Shown here piece after piece: positions 60,373-64,000 of a stretch of 64,000 bases of DNA. The DNA lies in contig NC_064773.1 of the NCBI RefSeq assembly GCF_011397635.1, forward strand, positions 23,662,449 to 23,726,448, given 5' to 3'. Source of the stretch: Epinephelus fuscoguttatus (taxonomy: Eukaryota > Chordata > Actinopteri > Perciformes > Serranidae). The first letter of the stretch is position 1; every line of letters starts with the position of its first letter. The notes below the pieces were generated by a model, which saw only the letters and a list, made by a program, of their open reading frames with translations, did no database searches and was not told where the DNA came from. Made by a program: the position numbers and the translations under genes.

Positions 60373-61234
60373 CAGTGGCGGCTGCTGGTCTTTCAAGAAG
60401 GGGCAGCTCATTTTCGGCCTACATCATAAAATGTGTCCATTTATTTATACGTAAATTCTATGTGCAGCTTGTAAGCTCGCTTGCTAGCTGGGGCTGCTGC
60501 ACGAGGCTAGTGTGACCGCCTGTGAGTGCTTTGGGACGGTGGAGGGGCTCACAGCAGCACTCGCTGCTCGTTGGGGACAGTAACTGCAGAGCGACAGAAG
60601 TCAGAGTCTCCAAACACGAGTACGGTCTCCAATAACACCAGAAAAAGATGCTAGATTTGTCGCTAGTCGTTTTTAACAAAGAAAAAGTCACTAAGAGGAT
60701 CGGAAAGTCTCCAGATCAACTCGGAACAACAGAATGAAACTTGAAAAATGCTCCGGTGGTGGTTTATATTTCAAGATCGCTGATTCGCTCATTTCGCTGT
60801 CAATCAAAAAGGGATTCAGACAGATCATCCAATCATCATGCAGAAGCCCAGCGTCCAGGCCAGCCGAGGCCAGCCCACTGCCCCATAGACCCCCAGAGAC
60901 GCTGAGCGTCCAATGGGCAGGACAAAACCGAGCATTTATCCAATGACTGTCTAGTTTCGCTGCAGTGGAACAACCCACTCTATGCTTCCCCACTGAAGTC
61001 TTTGGACGCTGAGCTTCGACACTGTTTAATGCACTGTGACGCTATGGGAATGAATGAGAAGAAAGTCGCGTCAGTGACCTGTGATAAGTAGCTGATTCTG
61101 AACAAAAGTTGAACGCGTTCTAGCGCATATTTTGTCAATGAAATGTAAACACAACAGTACATATTTGACCACTTATTTTTTGACATTTTAGGGGAAGCTG
61201 AGCTTCCCTTGCAGTCTTAGAGCAATTGCCACTG
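60373..61234. mobile_element. 862-bp nonautonomous hAT element with 8-bp target duplication
   Basis: It is flanked by TTCCAGAA (60365-60372) and CTCCAGAA (61235-61242), 7 of 8 identical. Ends CAGTGGCGGCTGCT and, inverted, CAGTGGCAATTGCT follow the hAT pattern. Sub-terminal 'ggggcagctca' and 'ggggaagctgagcttcccc'-like words are also inverted. The interior is CpG-containing and noncoding; short frames only. Confidence 0.85.
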
Positions 61235-61242
61235 CTCCAGAA

Positions 61243-63420
61243 ATCGTGGAGGCAGTGTTGCGTAGTTCAAGCGAGATACAATCATAGGCGACAGCAAAGA
61301 AATGTTAAAAAGAAATGTACCTCCACTGTGTACAACAATGCCTCTGTTGAAAGGTACAATATTATTATGTATCTATGCTATCATAAAGGCGCATGGAAGT
61401 ATGAGGGCTGTGACGTTTACAATGTCTGAAACAGGCGTATCTATTTTTGTACATAAAAGGGGTATAAATGAATTTTAAGAGCGAATAACTGTGACTGAGT
61501 GAATCCCACCACTTCCTGTTTCAAATTAAAAGCCCTCTGACATTTCATACTGTCCATACTTTGACCTGGTCTTGTTCTAATGCAGAATTTTGTATAAATT
61601 ACAAAGATACAGTTTTCTAAACCTCAACAGTCGATACAATAAAACATAGAACATCTGAAACACAACTTGACATAAATCATAACTGCGTCTGTTCTCCCAG
61701 ATGGAGGCAACAACACAACACTGAACCAGCCAGAAAACAAAAGCTCTTTCCATTTTCCATATTCAGTGAATACTCCCATACACCTCGACATATATACGCA
61801 CTTAAAATTCTCTCCTCTAAAAACACCACACTATAACAGTGGGCTCAGTTCATGCATGGGTGCACAACGTTCAGAGAAATACATTAAACCATAACAGGGC
61901 TAGATGATTCGATGATATGCATATATGCATGTAAGACTATGCATATATGGTTTAAGTTGATATCTCTTTCCCTCAAGCTTCTTGTGACCCGCATGTGCTC
62001 CGGCCTATCACTGAACCCCCAAAGCCTGCTGGGTAAGCATCCTCCCTAGCAGCCAGGCAGACTGGGATTGGCTGACTTCACACTGTAGATACATGTATAT
62101 ATAGGTTTTAAATATATATAGATTTCTAATAGTCCCAAGTCAGTGTAATAAAGTTGCTGAGCAGTGTTTTTTCCCTTCTATTCAACCATGCCTCGCATTT
62201 GTCCTCTCCGCTTCAGTAGCCAGCACGATCCATGCTGTCACATCATGTGTTATCATCCTGCTGCGGAGGTTTTTTTTCTAAGAGTTCATGTGGAATATCA
62301 CACTGAGGAGAAGCGAAGGATAAAACACAGGGTGTGTGTGAGTGTGTGTGTGCGTATACACGAGTGCATGTACAGTTGCGTGGGTGATGAAAAGTGCATG
62401 TGTGCGTATGTGCTTGAGGGTGACAAGGGAATGTAGGAAAATGCGATAGGGAATGTTGACACACTCCAGAGTCTTAGAAAAACACACACACAGAGGAAAT
62501 TTGCCTCTCCATGACGTCATGAGTACGCTTCGTGACTCCGGCTCTGACAGCTGGCTCTTTGCATACCAAAGTCACCAACGGTTGACCAGGAATGATGTCA
62601 CTCACTCACGGCTGGACTTTAAAGTGAATAAAAGGACTAAGACGTGGGCTGTCAGACTTCTTAATAAAACCTGCGGGGTGTGACATGCAGAACTAAAAGC
62701 TTGCTGATGAGTTCACCAGCTGCTCTATTATTTTACCACAATGGTAATCATATTTGATCAGGAAAATCATTCCTCCCTCAATCCATGACATCAGACAATA
62801 AAACCCATCTTTGACATGCACCACCGTATCCAGAAAGGTAGTAGAACACTTTGAACAACAAGTTATATTTGCTTAGCCAAATACAGACACAGAGGGAAAC
62901 CTGGAGTCGAAAATAATCCCCTCCAGGCCAAACCATTCCTTGGAATTGGTGAACATCTTTACACACACAACATACAACACATTTGAAATGCTGGTCTCAC
63001 ATTGTAGTGTGGCCACACAGGGACATTTTCGAAATGACATGTCGTTGCCAACTTTTACAGACGTGGTGAGGTATTTCTGTCACCTCTCACTCTTGGATTA
63101 GCATTTTAGCACTCCCAGTTCCCTCGTCTTAAAGTCAATGGGTTTTGTGAATGGGTTTTTGGTTCTAAGTCTGAAATAAGGTCTGTGGCTAACACGAGCT
63201 TAGAGATTTTTACATTTTGTTCCGTGACATAAAATATGTCAGTAAATACAGCTTTTACATGTCAGGAGGTTGCTTACAAATGGCTAAATCAGTCTATAGG
63301 TTTGTTGGGCATAGGTGTAGATTTCGGGGGGATGCAGAGGACACATTCAATATTTAGAGCATGTGCATTTGTCTACCCAAATAAAATACTGAGGCAGAAA
63401 AAATACAGACATTTACACTA
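61243..63420. other. Intergenic, nothing recognised apart from a GT tract
   Basis: An impure (GT)n run lies at 62332-62353. No exon or clear transposon was found. Confidence 0.35.
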
Positions 63421-63443
63421 GTGATGTGAAGTTCGCGAATGAA

Positions 63444-63654
63444 CCGAGTCTTTGAACCAGCTCTTTGAAGTGAACGAGTGAACTGGCTCTTTAGAGTGAA
63501 CGAGCCAGTTCCTAATTTCTTTGTTTTTTGCTTTAATTTACTTTTTATTTCAGATTATTTGATCTGTAACAAGTTGAGAGAGACTAGTTTGTGAGGGAGA
63601 AAGACAGTGCAGCCACTCACTCGTTCACTTCAAAGAGCTGGTTCAAAGACTCGG
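63444..63654. mobile_element. Fold-back element with perfect 38-bp inverted arms
   Basis: The arm 63444-63481 (starting CCGAGTCTTTGAACC) is the exact reverse complement of 63617-63654. The loop is about 135 bp. Beyond the arms the flanks diverge quickly. The GAACGAGTGA/TTGAACC word style recalls a common short teleost DNA transposon. It is noncoding. Confidence 0.85.
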
Positions 63655-64000
63655 CTTTACGTTTACATTCAAAATGTTCTCGCGGAAGACCCCCATTTCA
63701 TGTGTCCTTCCCCAATATGTTACTTATAAAGTATGCTATGGATCAGATGATTTCCCTTCATTTCCTGAATCAACTAATGCCACTGCTTTCATTCACAGCA
63801 AGTAGACACTTAATTTCCCTGTTTATTCACTTAAACAGGATTTATACTTGTGCTGTAAAGTTTAGTTGATTCAAAACACACATTAAACACACATTAAACA
63901 TGGTTTAATAGAGACAATTTTAAACACAAGTACACAAACTGGCTTCATTATAACTCGCAGCATTCACAGACAAAGCATTTGTCTTTATCTGGACACATTT
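63655..64000. other. Window edge, nothing recognised
   Basis: AT-rich sequence with no gene or repeat identified. Confidence 0.35.

Noticed and set aside
1-64000. CRISPR array, bacterial operon or prophage
   Set aside because: Introns, poly(A) signals and teleost repeats show vertebrate nuclear DNA; the regular repeats seen are eukaryotic tandem repeats.

Overview
The window is nuclear DNA from a ray-finned fish, most likely a percomorph-type teleost. Three protein genes are solid, and their order ZBED4 - ALG12 - CRELD2 matches the vertebrate block on human 22q13.3. Introns are short to moderate, and the intergenic DNA is full of short dispersed repeats typical of teleosts: tRNA-like SINEs, MITEs with inverted ends, LINE 3' ends and dinucleotide runs. 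Gene names come from recognising protein families by eye; no database search was run. Repeat family names are from memory and are less certain than the gene calls.

Layout. 1-5.6 kb is AT-rich. It holds a CpG-rich block with a splice donor on the minus strand near 1.33 kb, possibly the first exon of the neighbouring gene (BRD1 lies here in human), a LINE 3' end, and a two-level tandem repeat (3.95-5.47 kb). ZBED4 runs on + from a noncoding exon near 5.75-5.93 kb to one large coding exon (9274-13050) and a poly(A) signal at 13.88 kb. ALG12 is on the minus strand in nine coding exons (20052 down to 14643) and ends tail-to-tail with ZBED4. CRELD2 is on + in ten coding exons (20556-24852). ALG12 and CRELD2 start 503 bp apart and share a promoter holding two back-to-back ER-stress elements. 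From about 25.3 kb to 64 kb I find no convincing coding exon. This 39 kb is repeats and unrecognised sequence, with one broken Myb/SANT domain of PIF/Harbinger type (35.9-36.2 kb) and several TIR elements whose target-site duplications can still be read.

Function. ALG12 adds a mannose to the dolichol-linked N-glycan precursor in the ER membrane. CRELD2 is an ER-lumenal, stress-induced protein with thioredoxin-like CXXC chemistry. The shared promoter is the obvious route by which the unfolded protein response could drive both. ZBED4 is a domesticated hAT transposase with four BED zinc fingers.

Most notable points: (1) ALG12 intron 5 has U12-type donor and branch-point motifs, but no GT-AG junction gives the correct frame, so it looks like an AT-AA (or shifted AT-AC) minor-spliceosome intron. 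(2) Two ER-stress elements lie back to back, almost equidistant from the two start codons. (3) A roughly 50-bp internal module is shared by three TIR elements that have different ends. (4) There is a higher-order tandem repeat of about 740 bp.
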